64,000 nucleotides of DNA from Pasteurella canis (GTDB lineage Bacteria > Pseudomonadota > Gammaproteobacteria > Enterobacterales > Pasteurellaceae). The position numbers and the translations under genes were made by a program. Below the pieces are notes generated by a model that did not search any database, was not told the DNA's origin, and saw only the letters and a program-made list of their open reading frames with translations. Location of the stretch: assembly GCF_900454865.1 (NCBI RefSeq), contig NZ_UGTV01000015.1, positions 1,986,001 to 2,050,000 on the forward strand. Reading direction: 5' to 3'. Below, in pieces: positions 16,835 to 26,115 of this stretch (positions are counted from its first letter, which is position 1; each line of letters starts with the position of its first letter).

Positions 16835-17401
16835 TTAGTAGCTTGCTAATAACCAGTAAGCACCGAAAAGATCCAGTAGAACTTTGTCTAAGAAAAATAA
16901 ACCAAAAACCAGTATCATCGGTGAAAAATCAATCATTCCTGTATTAGGTAAAATGCGTTGAATTGGGCTTAAAAGTGGAGAGGTTAGCTGATGGAGAACA
17001 AATTGCATTGGATTAGGGGTGCGATTAAACCAACTCATGATTGCACTAAGTAAAAGAACATAGAAAACGGCTTTTCCACATGTACGTATTAATGTGAGTA
17101 AGCCTGCTAATGCATAGTCGAGAATGTCTGCATGACTAATAAATACATTACCTACTAAATGTGCGAGGGGAAATTTGATACTAAATAATAAGAAAGCCAA
17201 AATGAGCGCGGCTAAATCAATATTCCTGAATGTAGGAATAAATGTACGCAAAGGAGATAAAACAGGTTGAGTAATTTTAACTAAGCCTTGTGAGAGTGGA
17301 TTATAAAAATCCACTCTGCTAAATTGGAACCATGCACGTAAAACTAAAATAAATCCGTATACATCAATCAATGTAAAAATTAAAATTTGTAATGAGTTCA
17401 T
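16835..17401 (-). CDS. yggT: YggT-family membrane protein
   Basis: 188 residues with two YggT repeats, each a pair of membrane segments around a motif: FNPLSQ-like YNPLSQGLVKITQPVLSPLR in the first and MQFVLHQLTSPLLSPIQRIL in the second. Members are linked to osmotic stress and cell division in other bacteria, but the function here is unknown. It follows corA by 16 bp and precedes yggU, making a three-gene minus-strand operon. Confidence 0.9.
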   Translation of the reverse strand: MNSLQILIFTLIDVYGFILVLRAWFQFSRVDFYNPLSQGLVKITQPVLSPLRTFIPTFRNIDLAALILAFLLFSIKFPLAHLVGNVFISHADILDYALAGLLTLIRTCGKAVFYVLLLSAIMSWFNRTPNPMQFVLHQLTSPLLSPIQRILPNTGMIDFSPMILVFGLFFLDKVLLDLFGAYWLLASY

Positions 17402-17417
17402 TGTATTACCTTAAATT

Positions 17418-18368
17418 TTATAACCAACCTTTGCGTTTAAAATACCAATATGGGGCAAATGCTGCGAGAGCCATTAAACCTAATGCCATTGGATAGCCAA
17501 ATTTCAAACCGAGCTCTGGCATTACATCAAAGTTCATCCCATAATTAGAAGCAACTAATGTCGGTGGAAGGAAGATAACTGACACAACTGAGAAGATTTT
17601 AATAATGCGGTTTTGTTCAATACTGATGAAACCCATTGCTGCTTGCATTAAGAAGTTTACACGTTGGAATAAAGATTCATTATGTGGTTGTAATGATTCA
17701 ATATCACGTAAAATTTCACGAGCTTGTTCAAGCTGATTTGCAGGTAAGCGTGTTTTACGAACTAAGAAGCTTAATGCTCGTTGTGTATCCATCAGACATA
17801 AACGCACTTTTGAGCTGGTGTCCTCTTGTTCGGTTAGCGTCGACAATGCCTGGTCAAAAGCCTCACCTTGTGTACCATCTAAGATTACACGACTTAATTT
17901 TTCTAAATCAGAATACACAGTTTCAATAACATCAGCCAGTTGCTCAATTTTAGTTTCAAATAAATCTAATAAAACTTCGTAAGCATTACATTCAATTAAG
18001 CGTTGATTACGTGAGCGCATACGATATAAACGGAAGGCAGGCAGTTCACGATCACGTAGTGTAAAGAGGCGGCCATCACGTACAGTAAAGGCGACGCTGG
18101 CTAAATCAGCATAATCTTCTTCGTCTTCACAATAAAAGAATGAGTGTAAGTGTAAGCCATCTTGGTCTTCAAAGAAACGAGCAGATGCTTCAATGTCCTC
18201 TAATTCGAGAAACGTTGCGAGGCTTTGTCCTAGACTATCTTGTAAAATTTCGCGTTCTTCGCTCGTCGGTTCAAGTAGATCGAGCCAGATTGCATTGTTT
18301 AGTTGTGTATTTTCATCTTCATCAATGCGAACAAGACGAGCATCTTCAAGAGTGAAAGCATTTATCAT
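17418..18368 (-). CDS. corA: Magnesium/cobalt channel CorA
   Basis: A 316-residue pentameric divalent cation channel, the same length as the E. coli protein. The long cytoplasmic domain contains [18 protein letters not shown] and the acidic [14 protein letters not shown]. The two C-terminal membrane segments include the hallmark YGMNF (GMN) and MPELG loop, ending [10 protein letters not shown]. The ATG at 18368 has a GGAG site 10 nt before it and begins [12 protein letters not shown] as usual; an 18-codon longer frame is rejected. It has a long upstream region, annotated separately. Confidence 0.95.
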   Translation of the reverse strand: MINAFTLEDARLVRIDEDENTQLNNAIWLDLLEPTSEEREILQDSLGQSLATFLELEDIEASARFFEDQDGLHLHSFFYCEDEEDYADLASVAFTVRDGRLFTLRDRELPAFRLYRMRSRNQRLIECNAYEVLLDLFETKIEQLADVIETVYSDLEKLSRVILDGTQGEAFDQALSTLTEQEDTSSKVRLCLMDTQRALSFLVRKTRLPANQLEQAREILRDIESLQPHNESLFQRVNFLMQAAMGFISIEQNRIIKIFSVVSVIFLPPTLVASNYGMNFDVMPELGLKFGYPMALGLMALAAFAPYWYFKRKGWL

Positions 18369-18722
18369 TTTGTCATACTCCTTAATTGGATTATGAACAA
18401 CGCAATGAACAAAAGAAACCAAACGAAATAAGCCGTGATAGTAAAAGAATGATTAATTTTTCGTTTGATTATTGGCTATCGATATCTCGATGACCATAAA
18501 AAGATGCCGAATAAAATGGTGTTAGAAATGATCTATCAGCGAACTTCGCTGATATAAAGGCAACAGCGAAAGTTACAGTAAAAAAGCAATTCGGTATCGA
18601 CTGTGACTGTCCAAAGTGTGTGTCCTCATATTACTAAATCGGGGCGAATGTTACGCTTGAAAGGATGATTCGTCAAGGGTTTCTACAGAGGATTAAAGAA
18701 TTATTGTCTAATTAAAATGAAA
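18369..18722 (-). promoter_or_regulatory. Long upstream/leader region of corA
   Basis: About 350 bp without a gene between corA and the yggL terminator. A perfect 9-bp hairpin, ATCAGCGAA-c-TTCGCTGAT, lies at 18535-18553, with no T-run. No M-box or other known magnesium riboswitch could be recognised by eye, and no clear leader peptide. The size is unusual for a corA upstream region in this compact genome. Confidence 0.35.
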
Positions 18723-18746
18723 AAGGCGAACAATGATGTTCGCCTT
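18723..18746 (-). terminator. Terminator of trmB-yggL
   Basis: Read on the minus strand, AAGGCGAACA-tcat-TGTTCGCCTT is followed by TTTTCATTTT. It starts 10 bp after the yggL stop codon. Confidence 0.9.
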
Positions 18747-18755
18747 ATCAGCTAT

Positions 18756-19100
18756 TTATGCTTCTTTTGCAGGGTATTCCCACCAAATGTCGAATAATTG
18801 ACTGATTTCGATTTGTTGCAACCCGTTTTTCTCTAACCATTCTTTTACTAAAGTGCGGTGACTTTCATCACATTTTCCAAGTGCTTCTAAGCAAACTAGA
18901 CCTTCCCAATGTAAGTAACCACTTCCTTCATAAGCTAAACCATTTGGTTGGATAACTTCACGAATAAAACGATCAACTACTTCATCAATTTGTTCAATAG
19001 CAGTGCCTTCTGCAAATTGCCAATTCACTAAGAAACCTAATTCTTGGAATTCAGCAAGGTGCATTTTTTTACGTTGTCTTCTGTTACGTTTGATCGCCAT
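18756..19100 (-). CDS. yggL: YggL family protein (50S-associated, DUF469)
   Basis: 114 residues, with the basic start MAIKRNRRQRKKMHLAEFQE, GFLVNWQF, and the tail VCLEALGKCDESHRTL. E. coli YggL has been reported to bind the 50S subunit. It follows trmB by 54 bp, the usual pair. An exact uptake signal lies inside it and encodes part of SHRTLV. Confidence 0.92.
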   Translation of the reverse strand: MAIKRNRRQRKKMHLAEFQELGFLVNWQFAEGTAIEQIDEVVDRFIREVIQPNGLAYEGSGYLHWEGLVCLEALGKCDESHRTLVKEWLEKNGLQQIEISQLFDIWWEYPAKEA

Positions 19101-19137
19101 TTTCGATTCTCCTCTCTGTTGGCTGATAAATGTTTAA

Positions 19138-19146
19138 AAGTGCGGT
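19138..19146 (+). repeat. DNA uptake signal between trmB and yggL
   Basis: An exact AAGTGCGGT in the 54-bp gap inside the trmB-yggL operon. Confidence 0.88.
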
Positions 19147-19154
19147 GTGTTTTT

Positions 19155-19922
19155 TTACTTTTTAGTGAAATATAAATCCCACACACCATGCCCTAAACGA
19201 TGCCCTCGTTGTTCAAATTTCGTAAGTGGGCGAGATTCAGGGCGAGGAATATAATCATTGGTTATTGATGTATTTTCTAACTCATTGGCTTGTCGTAATA
19301 TGTCCAACATATGCTCAGCATAGTTTTCCCAATCGGTAGCCATATGGATAAACCCGCCTTGAACAAGCTTTTGACTGATTTTTGCTACAAATGGTGTCTG
19401 TACAATGCGACGTTTATGATGTTTTGCCTTGTGCCAAGGATCTGGAAAGAATAATTGTAAGCCAGTAAGGCTATTATCTGGAATGCAATCACATAAAATT
19501 TCGGTTGCATCATGACAAATAACGCGCAAATTTTTTACTTCTTTTTTCACTGCATTCGCAATACAGGCACCAACACCTGGTGTATGCACCTCAATACCTA
19601 AGTAATTGAAATGAGGATTTTGATGTGCCATTTCAACTAAAGAATGTCCCATACCAAAACCAATTTCTAAAATAACAGGGTTATCATTACCATAAATTGT
19701 TTGAAAATTAAAAAGTTGAATTTGGTGTTCTAAGCCGTAAAAGTGCCAATGTTGATTCATTGCGTTTTTTTGAAACTCACTGAGGCGACCAGTGCGTAAT
19801 ACAAAACTACGGATTTTACGTTTGTAACGCCCATCTTCAGTAAATTCAGCAATTTCAACTGTTTTGCGCTTTTGATCAGCAAAAGTGGTTGTTTGGGTTA
19901 ATTCTTGTTTATTAAATGACAT
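19155..19922 (-). CDS. trmB: tRNA (guanine-N7-)-methyltransferase
   Basis: A 255-residue enzyme making m7G46 in tRNA. Motifs: [18 protein letters not shown], the SAM loop [35 protein letters not shown] with the catalytic Asp and substrate-binding His/Lys, and [14 protein letters not shown]. The end, [20 protein letters not shown], is typical. First gene of trmB-yggL. Confidence 0.96.
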   Translation of the reverse strand: MSFNKQELTQTTTFADQKRKTVEIAEFTEDGRYKRKIRSFVLRTGRLSEFQKNAMNQHWHFYGLEHQIQLFNFQTIYGNDNPVILEIGFGMGHSLVEMAHQNPHFNYLGIEVHTPGVGACIANAVKKEVKNLRVICHDATEILCDCIPDNSLTGLQLFFPDPWHKAKHHKRRIVQTPFVAKISQKLVQGGFIHMATDWENYAEHMLDILRQANELENTSITNDYIPRPESRPLTKFEQRGHRLGHGVWDLYFTKK

Positions 19923-20043
19923 GTTTTTTGTTTATAATGACTGGATTTGCTGCGAATTATACGGCTTTTGCTGAAAAATACCAAGATTGTGTGGTTGTAT
20001 AGTGAGTTTTATTTTCTATTTATGTTGGAGAAGGATTCTGAAT

Positions 20044-20535
20044 ATGTCGTCAAAATATCCAAAAACAATGATTTATTTACACTGGTTCACTTTGCTTTGT
20101 GTTTTAGTCGCTTATTTTACAGGGGATTATCCACCTGCGGATGGTGTAATAGGAGAGATTCATGTTTTTAGTGGTCTACTATTGATCTTATTATTTATGA
20201 TTCGTATCCCACTGCGTCTTCTGTATCGTAATGTATTACCAAAACGTAATTTGTCACCTTTACAACATATCGCAGCACATTCAGTGCAAATGCTGTTATA
20301 TATTTTTATGTTATTGACACCCATTTTAGGCTATCTAACATTAACTGCTGATGTTGATGACTTCATGTTATTAGGTGTTACATTACCCTATTTTAGTGTT
20401 GATATTTCTTTAGGTAAGGCACATCAAATTGTAGCTAATGGTTTTATTGTGTTAGCTGGATTACATGCTATTGCAGCATTATTTCATCACTTTATATTAA
20501 AAGATAGCGTATTAAAAAGTATGTCGCCACATTAA
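20044..20535 (+). CDS. Cytochrome b561
   Basis: A 163-residue membrane protein with four hydrophobic segments. Haem-binding histidines are in MIYLHWFTLLCVLVAYF, GEIHVFSGLLLILLF, AAHSVQMLLYIFMLL and GKAHQIVANGFIVLAGLHAI. The family transfers electrons at the inner membrane, in E. coli oxidising quinol with superoxide (CybB). The ATG at 20044 is chosen because GGAGAAGG lies before it; a longer frame from 19987 lacks a site. It sits between trmB and mutY, which are direct neighbours in enteric bacteria. Confidence 0.88.
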   Translation: MSSKYPKTMIYLHWFTLLCVLVAYFTGDYPPADGVIGEIHVFSGLLLILLFMIRIPLRLLYRNVLPKRNLSPLQHIAAHSVQMLLYIFMLLTPILGYLTLTADVDDFMLLGVTLPYFSVDISLGKAHQIVANGFIVLAGLHAIAALFHHFILKDSVLKSMSPH

Positions 20536-20694
20536 TTATGTAGATAAAAAGCAGTTTATTTGATTCCGCCTGTATTTTGTTATCAGCTTAGCTTGTGATT
20601 ATAAGGTAAATCATCTACAGTAGATTTTTATTTTGTATCACGGCGCAAGAAACAACATACTTTTCATTTTTAGTGCACTTTATTTGTATTCATT

Positions 20695-21813
20695 ATGTTA
20701 GCTTTATCCTCTCCCGATGCCCCTTTTGCACATGCTGTACTGAATTGGTATGCAAAATTTGGGCGTAAACATTTGCCTTGGCAACAAAATAAAAGTTTAT
20801 ACGGTGTTTGGTTGTCTGAAGTGATGTTGCAACAAACACAAGTGGCAACGGTGATACCATACTTTGAACGTTTTGTGAAAACTTTTCCAAATGTGACTGC
20901 ACTCGCTAATGCACCTTTAGACGAAGTATTACATTTATGGACTGGGCTTGGTTATTATGCGCGAGCGAGAAATTTACATAAAGCAGCACAAACTATTAGA
21001 GATCAATATGAGGGCAATTTCCCGACAGATTTTGAACAAGTATGGGGATTAACTGGAGTAGGCAGAAGTACAGCTGGTGCGGTGTTATCTTCTTGCTTGA
21101 ATGCGCCCTATCCTATTTTAGATGGGAATGTGAAACGTGTACTTTCTCGTTATTTCGCAATTTCTGGTTGGCCAGGTGAAAAAAAAGTAGAGGAGCAACT
21201 CTGGCAACTAAGTGCTCAAGTAACGCCAACGGAACAAGTTGCAGATTTTAATCAAGCTATGATGGATATTGGTGCTATGGTTTGTACACGTACTAAACCA
21301 AAATGTGACCTGTGTCCGTTAAAAGCAACTTGCCAAGCAAATTTACAGCAAAATTGGCAAAATTATCCTGGTAAAAAGCCCAAAAAAACACTCCCTGAAC
21401 GTAGTAGCTATTTTTTGATTTTAAATGCAAAAGGTAAGGTCGCATTAGAACAACGCGAAAATTCTGGTATTTGGGGAGGGTTGTATTGTTTTCCACAATT
21501 TGAAAATAAAGTCGATTTGTTGGCTTTTTTGCATAAGCAAGGTGTTGCTTATTATCAAGAATGGTCGAGCTTTCGCCACACTTTCAGTCATTTTCATTTA
21601 GATATTTATCCTATTTATGCGGATGTGGATATGCAAGAACGTCTCCAAGACCGCTCTGATTGGAAAAAAGTTGGGGAAAATAAAAGAGAATATGAATCAA
21701 CTGTATTAAGTGAGGTCAAATATTGGTATGATCCGCAAAATCCAACGCAAATTGGACTGGCGGCGCCAGTAAAGAGTTTATTAATGCAATTTATAAGGAA
21801 TTATTATGGCTAG
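20695..21813 (+). CDS. mutY: A/G-specific adenine glycosylase MutY
   Basis: A 372-residue base-excision repair enzyme removing adenine opposite 8-oxoguanine. Domains: catalytic Glu42 in [10 protein letters not shown], helix-hairpin-helix [10 protein letters not shown] with catalytic Asp143 in [11 protein letters not shown], the 4Fe-4S cysteines C197, C204, C207 and C213, and a C-terminal NUDIX-like 8-oxoG reader ending in [13 protein letters not shown] and later. Overlaps yggX by 8 bp; mutY-yggX-mltC is a conserved operon. Confidence 0.97.
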   Translation: MLALSSPDAPFAHAVLNWYAKFGRKHLPWQQNKSLYGVWLSEVMLQQTQVATVIPYFERFVKTFPNVTALANAPLDEVLHLWTGLGYYARARNLHKAAQTIRDQYEGNFPTDFEQVWGLTGVGRSTAGAVLSSCLNAPYPILDGNVKRVLSRYFAISGWPGEKKVEEQLWQLSAQVTPTEQVADFNQAMMDIGAMVCTRTKPKCDLCPLKATCQANLQQNWQNYPGKKPKKTLPERSSYFLILNAKGKVALEQRENSGIWGGLYCFPQFENKVDLLAFLHKQGVAYYQEWSSFRHTFSHFHLDIYPIYADVDMQERLQDRSDWKKVGENKREYESTVLSEVKYWYDPQNPTQIGLAAPVKSLLMQFIRNYYG

Positions 21814-22078
21814 AACCGTATTCTGTGAATACCTCAAACAAGAGGCTGAGGGGTTAGATTTTCAGTTATATCCTGGTGAGTTAGGTAAACGTATTTTTGA
21901 TTCGATCAGCAAACAAGCATGGGGTGAGTGGATGAAAAAGCAAACTATGCTAGTGAATGAGAAAAAATTAAATATGATGAATGCGGAGCATAGAAAATTA
22001 CTGGAACAAGAAATGGTCAGTTTCTTATTTGAAGGTAAAGATGTTCATATTGAAGGCTATGTGCCACCAACGGAATAA
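21806..22078 (+). CDS. yggX: Probable Fe(II)-trafficking protein YggX
   Basis: 90 residues starting [20 protein letters not shown], with [16 protein letters not shown] and the end HIEGYVPP. The family protects iron-sulfur enzymes from oxidative damage; its partner upstream, MutY, is itself an iron-sulfur enzyme. GGAATTATT serves as a weak ribosome-binding site inside mutY. Confidence 0.96.
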   Translation: MARTVFCEYLKQEAEGLDFQLYPGELGKRIFDSISKQAWGEWMKKQTMLVNEKKLNMMNAEHRKLLEQEMVSFLFEGKDVHIEGYVPPTE

Positions 22079-22084
22079 TGAACG

Positions 22085-23161
22085 ATGAAAAAGTATATTA
22101 TTTGTGCATTAATACCTTTTTTATTTGCCTGTGGTAGCACATCATCTTATAAAAGCTCAGAATTTGATGAAGCATTTGCAAAGGATACACGTGGGTTAGA
22201 TATTTTAACTGGGCAATTTTCCCATAATATTGATCGTATTTGGGGAGTCAATGAATTACTTGTAGCAAGTCGTAAAGACTATGTGAAATATACAGATCGT
22301 TTTTATACACGTAGTCATGTTAGCTTTGATGAAGGTTTAATTACTGTTGAAACACAAACAGATATTCGTCATCTCCATAATGCAATTGTACATATTTTAT
22401 TGATGGGCTCAGATGCAAATGGTATTGATCTTTTTGCTTCAGGTGATGTGCCGATCAGTTCGCGCCCTTTTTTAGTTGGACAGGTAATTGATCATTTAGG
22501 TGGTTCAATTACAAATACAACTATTGCAGGTAATTTTGCTTCCTATTTAGTGCAGAATAAGCTGCAAACACGCCGTTTAAGTAATGGTCATACTGTACAA
22601 TATGTTGTGATTCCTATGATCGCTAACCATGTGGCAGTACGTGCACAAAAGTATTTGCCTTTAGTGCGTAAAATGGCGCGTCGTTACAATATGGATGAAA
22701 GCTTAATTTTAGGTATTATGCAAACAGAATCAAGTTTTAATCCCTATGCAATTAGCTATGCAAATGCAATTGGTTTGATGCAAGTCGTACCTACGACAGC
22801 TGGTCGAGATATTTTCAAAATGAAAGGAAGAGGTGGTCAACCATCAAAATCCTATTTATTTGACCCAGAAAAGAATATTGATGCGGGTGTATCGTATTTA
22901 TGGTTGTTACAAAATAAATATTTGGATGGTATCACGAATCCGACATCAAAGCGTTTTGCCATGATTTCTGCTTATAATAGTGGCGCTGGTGCTGTATTAC
23001 GTGTATTTGATCAAGATCGAGACATGGCTATTGCTAAGATCAATAACTTGTATCCTGAGCAAGTGTATCGGATTTTAACAACGAAACATCCATCAGCACA
23101 AGCACGGAACTATTTATTAAAAGTCGATCAAGCACAGAAAAGTTATCGTGTGAGAAAATAA
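22085..23161 (+). CDS. mltC: Membrane-bound lytic murein transglycosylase C
   Basis: A 358-residue outer-membrane lipoprotein that cleaves peptidoglycan glycan strands. The lipobox is FLFAC with Cys16. The N-terminal half is DUF3393-like; the SLT domain runs from about residue 190 with catalytic Glu215 in [10 protein letters not shown], then [20 protein letters not shown] and the late [15 protein letters not shown]. Last gene of mutY-yggX-mltC, 6 bp after yggX. Confidence 0.96.
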   Translation: MKKYIICALIPFLFACGSTSSYKSSEFDEAFAKDTRGLDILTGQFSHNIDRIWGVNELLVASRKDYVKYTDRFYTRSHVSFDEGLITVETQTDIRHLHNAIVHILLMGSDANGIDLFASGDVPISSRPFLVGQVIDHLGGSITNTTIAGNFASYLVQNKLQTRRLSNGHTVQYVVIPMIANHVAVRAQKYLPLVRKMARRYNMDESLILGIMQTESSFNPYAISYANAIGLMQVVPTTAGRDIFKMKGRGGQPSKSYLFDPEKNIDAGVSYLWLLQNKYLDGITNPTSKRFAMISAYNSGAGAVLRVFDQDRDMAIAKINNLYPEQVYRILTTKHPSAQARNYLLKVDQAQKSYRVRK

Positions 23162-23331
23162 TACTAAATTATAATCAAACATGCTCATTTATCAGTGATG
23201 ATTGTGAGCATCTTTTTTATTTATTTTTAATTAAAAAACATAAAAAATGAATGGATTCGTGCTATTTTTATACTTTTCGTTTGTTTAATATGCAACCGAT
23301 TAAAAAAAAGTGATTTTTTTTAATTTAGGTG

Positions 23332-23360
23332 TTGACTTAAACCTGAAAAAAACGTTTAAT
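23332..23360 (+). promoter_or_regulatory. Promoter of the tRNA-Phe/tRNA-Asn unit
   Basis: TTGACT and TTTAAT are separated by exactly 17 bp and followed by a GC-containing stretch ACGCACC before the expected start near 23367. The first tRNA begins about 12 bp later, which fits a stable-RNA promoter. Confidence 0.75.
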
Positions 23361-23378
23361 ACGCACCACTGATGAGTT

Positions 23379-23454
23379 GCCTCGATAGCTCAGTCGGTAG
23401 AGCAGGGGATTGAAAATCCCCGTGTCGGTGGTTCGATTCCGCCTCGAGGCACCA
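23379..23454 (+). tRNA. tRNA-Phe (anticodon GAA)
   Basis: 76 nt. Acceptor arms GCCTCGA and TCGAGGC pair; the D-arm has AGCTCAGTCGGTAGAGC, the anticodon arm is GGGGA-TTGAAAA-TCCCC with GAA at 23412-23414, and the T-arm has GGTTCGATTCC. The CCA end is encoded. Confidence 0.98.
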
Positions 23455-23458
23455 CTAT

Positions 23459-23534
23459 TCCTCCTTAGTTCAGTCGGTAGAACGGCGGACTGTTAATCCG
23501 TATGTCGCTGGTTCAAGTCCAGCAGGAGGAGCCA
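23459..23534 (+). tRNA. tRNA-Asn (anticodon GTT)
   Basis: 76 nt. Acceptor arms TCCTCCT and AGGAGGA pair; the D-arm contains GTTCAGTCGGTAGAAC, the anticodon loop is CTGTTAA with GTT at 23492-23494, and the T-arm is CTGG-TTCAAGT-CCAG. GCCA ends the gene. It follows tRNA-Phe by 4 bp, so the two are one transcript. Confidence 0.98.
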
Positions 23535-23544
23535 AATTCTTAAG

Positions 23545-23571
23545 ACCCACTATTAAAATAGTGGGTTTTTT
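23545..23571 (+). terminator. Terminator of the tRNA unit
   Basis: ACCCACTATT-aa-AATAGTGGGT followed by six Ts, 10 bp after the tRNA-Asn CCA end. Confidence 0.9.
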
Positions 23572-23858
23572 CATTTAATACTTTTCATTATTATAAAATA
23601 TTTCAGTATAGTATTAGATCGTCTGAATAGTCTATTAAACTGAATATTATTCTTGTATTTTTATCTTTTCTCCAAATTAAAATAGTAAAATAAAGTGAAA
23701 TGATTAGTTAAATATTAGGATCTATATAGATGCTATAGTGGCATAAAAAGATTGCTAATTTTTCATGAATATGCAGTAAACGGCTCTTTTTATTTCGATA
23801 AAATAGTTTAATTCTCTTTAAATAGTTAGTCGAATTTTAGTAAGAGTAATAAGAAGAA
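23572..23858. other. Empty intergenic region between tRNA unit and yajG terminator
   Basis: About 290 bp of very AT-rich sequence. I see no ORF, repeat or regulatory motif in it. Confidence 0.5.
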
Positions 23859-23887
23859 CCGATCCTAAGACTGATGGTTAGGATCGG
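23859..23887 (-). terminator. Terminator-like hairpin after yajG
   Basis: CCGATCCTAA and TTAGGATCGG form a perfect 10-bp stem around a 9-nt loop. On the minus strand, it is followed by TTCTTCTTATT, so it most likely ends yajG transcription. Confidence 0.75.
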
Positions 23888-23916
23888 ATGTAAGAGCAGG
23901 TTAGTGAATTGAAATA

Positions 23917-24510
23917 TTATGGAGCGGATACAGCATTGATTGCATTTGCTATTTCACGGTCACTGTAAATTGATTTGACAACTTCGTTAAATGTTTCACC
24001 TAAGATTTTTTGTATTTCAGGATTTTTCGCGGAGAAAGCGCCAGCATAAGTGCGGTTGGCGTTAATATTTTTACTGAATTGTCCTCTGGCACCTTGTACA
24101 TGAATGGTTACCTCAACTTTGCTATCAATGTTATAACGTAAATTACCTTGTTCTACATTGGCATAAAATTTACGTACATCTACTGTTACAGCGGCATTTG
24201 AGTTTTGAGAAGTGCCAATACGGAAGCCTTTACTGATTAGATCTTGTTGTTCAACTTGTTGAAAAAGTTGTGTCACACTAGGAGTTGCTGATAGCTTAAT
24301 TAATTTACCATCAGTAACATAGCTAGACACTTCAGTTTGAGGGCGACTATCACGAACAGTGACAAAAACAATTGCACTTTGATTAATCGTCATTGAGGCT
24401 GTTGGTGCAGGCGGCGTAAACGTCAGAGTGGATGGTAATGTTTGACAAGCACTTAATAGAATAGCACAGCTAATTAGTGCACTAAGCGATAAAATTTTAT
24501 GTGATTTCAT
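23917..24510 (-). CDS. yajG: YajG family lipoprotein
   Basis: A 197-residue lipoprotein. The signal ends ISCAILLSACQTLPS with a lipobox Cys; the mature part has IVFVTVRDSRPQTEVSSYVT and NVEQGNLRYNIDSKVEVTIH, the pattern of YajG. The role is unknown. ATG at 24510 has GAGGA before it; a frame five codons longer is less likely. Divergent from bolA, the usual arrangement in enteric bacteria as well. An uptake signal is inside the gene and encodes part of NRTYAG. Confidence 0.88.
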   Translation of the reverse strand: MKSHKILSLSALISCAILLSACQTLPSTLTFTPPAPTASMTINQSAIVFVTVRDSRPQTEVSSYVTDGKLIKLSATPSVTQLFQQVEQQDLISKGFRIGTSQNSNAAVTVDVRKFYANVEQGNLRYNIDSKVEVTIHVQGARGQFSKNINANRTYAGAFSAKNPEIQKILGETFNEVVKSIYSDREIANAINAVSAP

Positions 24511-24647
24511 AATGTCCTCATTCAATGAAAAGGGGCTGGTAGTTTAGACAGCTAAGTATAAAAATTAATGCATATTATTCTTGCAAAGTTAAGTGTGAAT
24601 GTATAGCCTTTATGCCTTAAATTTATTTATGCAGTGAGGAAGGACAG

Positions 24648-24959
24648 ATGTCAAAACAGCAAGATTTGATAACTCGATTATCACAAGAGTTTGCACCGCA
24701 CTTTTTACATATTGAAAATGAAAGTCATATGCATAGTTCAGGACGCGGTGGCGACTCACATTTTAAAGTAGTGTTAGTGAGTGATTGCTTTGAAGGGTTA
24801 ACGAAAGTTGCGCGTCATCGTAAAGTATATCAATTTTTAGCTGAAGACTTGCAAAAAGGTATTCATGCTCTCGCTTTACACTTGTATAACAAAGCAGAAT
24901 GGCAAGCATTAAATGAGACTTTTCCTAAATCACCTAATTGCCTTGGTGTTGGACAATAG
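24648..24959 (+). CDS. bolA: BolA family protein
   Basis: 103 residues with the BolA core HMHSSGRGGDSHFKVVLVSD (invariant His), then FEGLTKVARHRKVYQFL and HALALHLYNKAEW. BolA works with monothiol glutaredoxins in iron-sulfur handling and affects morphology. In H. influenzae (from memory) bolA lies next to nqrA; here a sugar transporter cassette separates them. Carries an exact uptake signal. Confidence 0.94.
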   Translation: MSKQQDLITRLSQEFAPHFLHIENESHMHSSGRGGDSHFKVVLVSDCFEGLTKVARHRKVYQFLAEDLQKGIHALALHLYNKAEWQALNETFPKSPNCLGVGQ

Positions 24960-24974
24960 TTGTCATGCAATAAA

Positions 24975-25006
24975 AACCGCACTTTAAGATGGCTAAAAGT
25001 GCGGTT
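24975..25006. terminator. Bidirectional terminator from an inverted uptake-signal pair
   Basis: AACCGCACTTT and AAAGTGCGGTT form an 11-bp stem around a 10-nt loop, followed by ACTTTTTAG on the plus strand and preceded by A-rich sequence. Both arms are exact uptake signals. Separates bolA from the convergent sugar-binding protein gene. Confidence 0.9.
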
Positions 25007-25033
25007 ACTTTTTAGAAAATTGCGTTAGATTAC

Positions 25034-25975
25034 TTAGTATTCTTTCGATTTTTCTTTATCAACAACAACAGGATCAACATAATAGAACTCTGGTAGTTCT
25101 TGTTTGTTCAATTTTTTCAAAATACTTTCAATAGCGACAGCCACTTGTTTTTTAGGTAGTTGATCAATAGTATTTTGCATTTTTCCTTGTTTTACATAGT
25201 CAATCGCAAGTGGAATACCATCATAGCCTGCAACGAGAACTTTTCCTGCTAAGCCTGCATTTTCAATCGCAGTAACCGCGCCAATCGCCATATTATCATT
25301 CGCTGCGAAAATACCTTTGATATTTGGATGGGCAGTTAAAATATTCGTTGTCACATTAAGGGCTTGTTCAGTTTCCCAGTTAGCTGATTGCGAAGCAACG
25401 ACTTTAATATCTTTTGCTTCTGCAAATGCTTTAAGCGCACCTGCTTTGCGCTGTTCACCATTATCCACGCCAGGAATGCCTTCTAAAATAGCGACATCAC
25501 CCGTATTATTTAACGCTTCTGCCAGATTTTTTGCTGCGAGATAACCACCATGGAAGTTATCGACACCAACATAATTAAATTTGAGTCCTGCTTTCTTAGT
25601 CGCCTTTTCATCTAAGCGTACATCTAAATCAATAATTGGGATCCCTGCTTTTTCTGCTTTTTGAAAAGCAGGAATAAATGCAATAGAGTCATTTGGAGTA
25701 ACAATAATTCCATCTACTTTCTTAGCAATCATGTTTTCTACTAGACCTACAAGCTGTTCAGTAGAGTCCTCTTTTTCAGCGACTTGCACAATAAGATCAA
25801 TATTGACCTCTTTTGCTTTTTCTTCTGCACCTTGTCGCATAGTGATAAAGTATTCATTACTTAGGGTTTTCATTAGCAACGCGATTTGTGGCTTTTCAGC
25901 TGCCAATGCGGAACTTGATAATGCGATGAGTAATGCTGTTGCAGTTATCGTTTTCTTGAAAAGTGTTGACACCAT
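25034..25975 (-). CDS. Periplasmic sugar-binding protein, RbsB type
   Basis: A 313-residue type-I periplasmic binding protein. The signal peptide runs to about residue 25 (SSALA|AEKP). The mature protein has QIALLMKTLSNEYFITMRQG, VDGIIVTPNDSIAFIPAFQK, IPIIDLDVR, FNYVGVDNFHGGYLAAKNLA, and the late IKGIFAANDNMAIGAV and VAGYDGIPLAI. It should deliver a sugar (ribose, allose or a similar monosaccharide) to the divergent ATPase-permease pair. No dedicated kinase or isomerase lies next to it, so the substrate cannot be fixed. Confidence 0.88.
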   Translation of the reverse strand: MVSTLFKKTITATALLIALSSSALAAEKPQIALLMKTLSNEYFITMRQGAEEKAKEVNIDLIVQVAEKEDSTEQLVGLVENMIAKKVDGIIVTPNDSIAFIPAFQKAEKAGIPIIDLDVRLDEKATKKAGLKFNYVGVDNFHGGYLAAKNLAEALNNTGDVAILEGIPGVDNGEQRKAGALKAFAEAKDIKVVASQSANWETEQALNVTTNILTAHPNIKGIFAANDNMAIGAVTAIENAGLAGKVLVAGYDGIPLAIDYVKQGKMQNTIDQLPKKQVAVAIESILKKLNKQELPEFYYVDPVVVDKEKSKEY

Positions 25976-26010
25976 TATCTATCTCCTCTAAGAGTGAATT
26001 AGGAAGTTTC

Positions 26011-26016
26011 AGTATA
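26011..26016 (-). promoter_or_regulatory. Predicted -10 of the sugar-binding protein gene
   Basis: Read on the minus strand it is TATACT. It puts the start at 26004, about 29 bp before the gene's ATG, and places the CRP-like site at exactly -41.5 (class II). AGAGGAGATAG serves as the ribosome-binding site. Confidence 0.6.
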
Positions 26017-26037
26017 GACAGATTAAAATTTTCAAAC

Positions 26038-26053
26038 CGTGACTTCTTTCACA
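26038..26053. promoter_or_regulatory. CRP site shared by the divergent sugar ABC genes
   Basis: CGTGA-cttctt-TCACA matches 9 of 10 conserved CRP bases with A/T flanks on the right. It lies midway between the two predicted -10 hexamers, at -41.5 from each predicted start. Confidence 0.7.
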
Positions 26054-26064
26054 TTTTTTGTACT

Positions 26065-26094
26065 CAGTTTAAATTATGCTATCAATTGAAACTG
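26065..26094. promoter_or_regulatory. Palindromic operator candidate over the ATPase promoter
   Basis: CAGTTTAAATT-atgctatc-AATTGAAACTG: 11-bp arms with 10 matches around 8 bp. It covers the predicted -10 (TATGCT) and start of the ATPase-permease operon, a position that would repress. The TGAAACT word recurs just downstream of the opposite -10 on the minus strand. The regulator is unknown; no LacI- or DeoR-type gene sits beside it. Confidence 0.5.
26075..26080 (+). promoter_or_regulatory. Predicted -10 of the ATPase-permease operon
   Basis: TATGCT, giving a start at 26087 with the CRP-like site at -41.5. It lies inside the palindrome annotated separately. Confidence 0.55.
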
Positions 26095-26115
26095 AATAAA
26101 GTATGGATTTATTTT

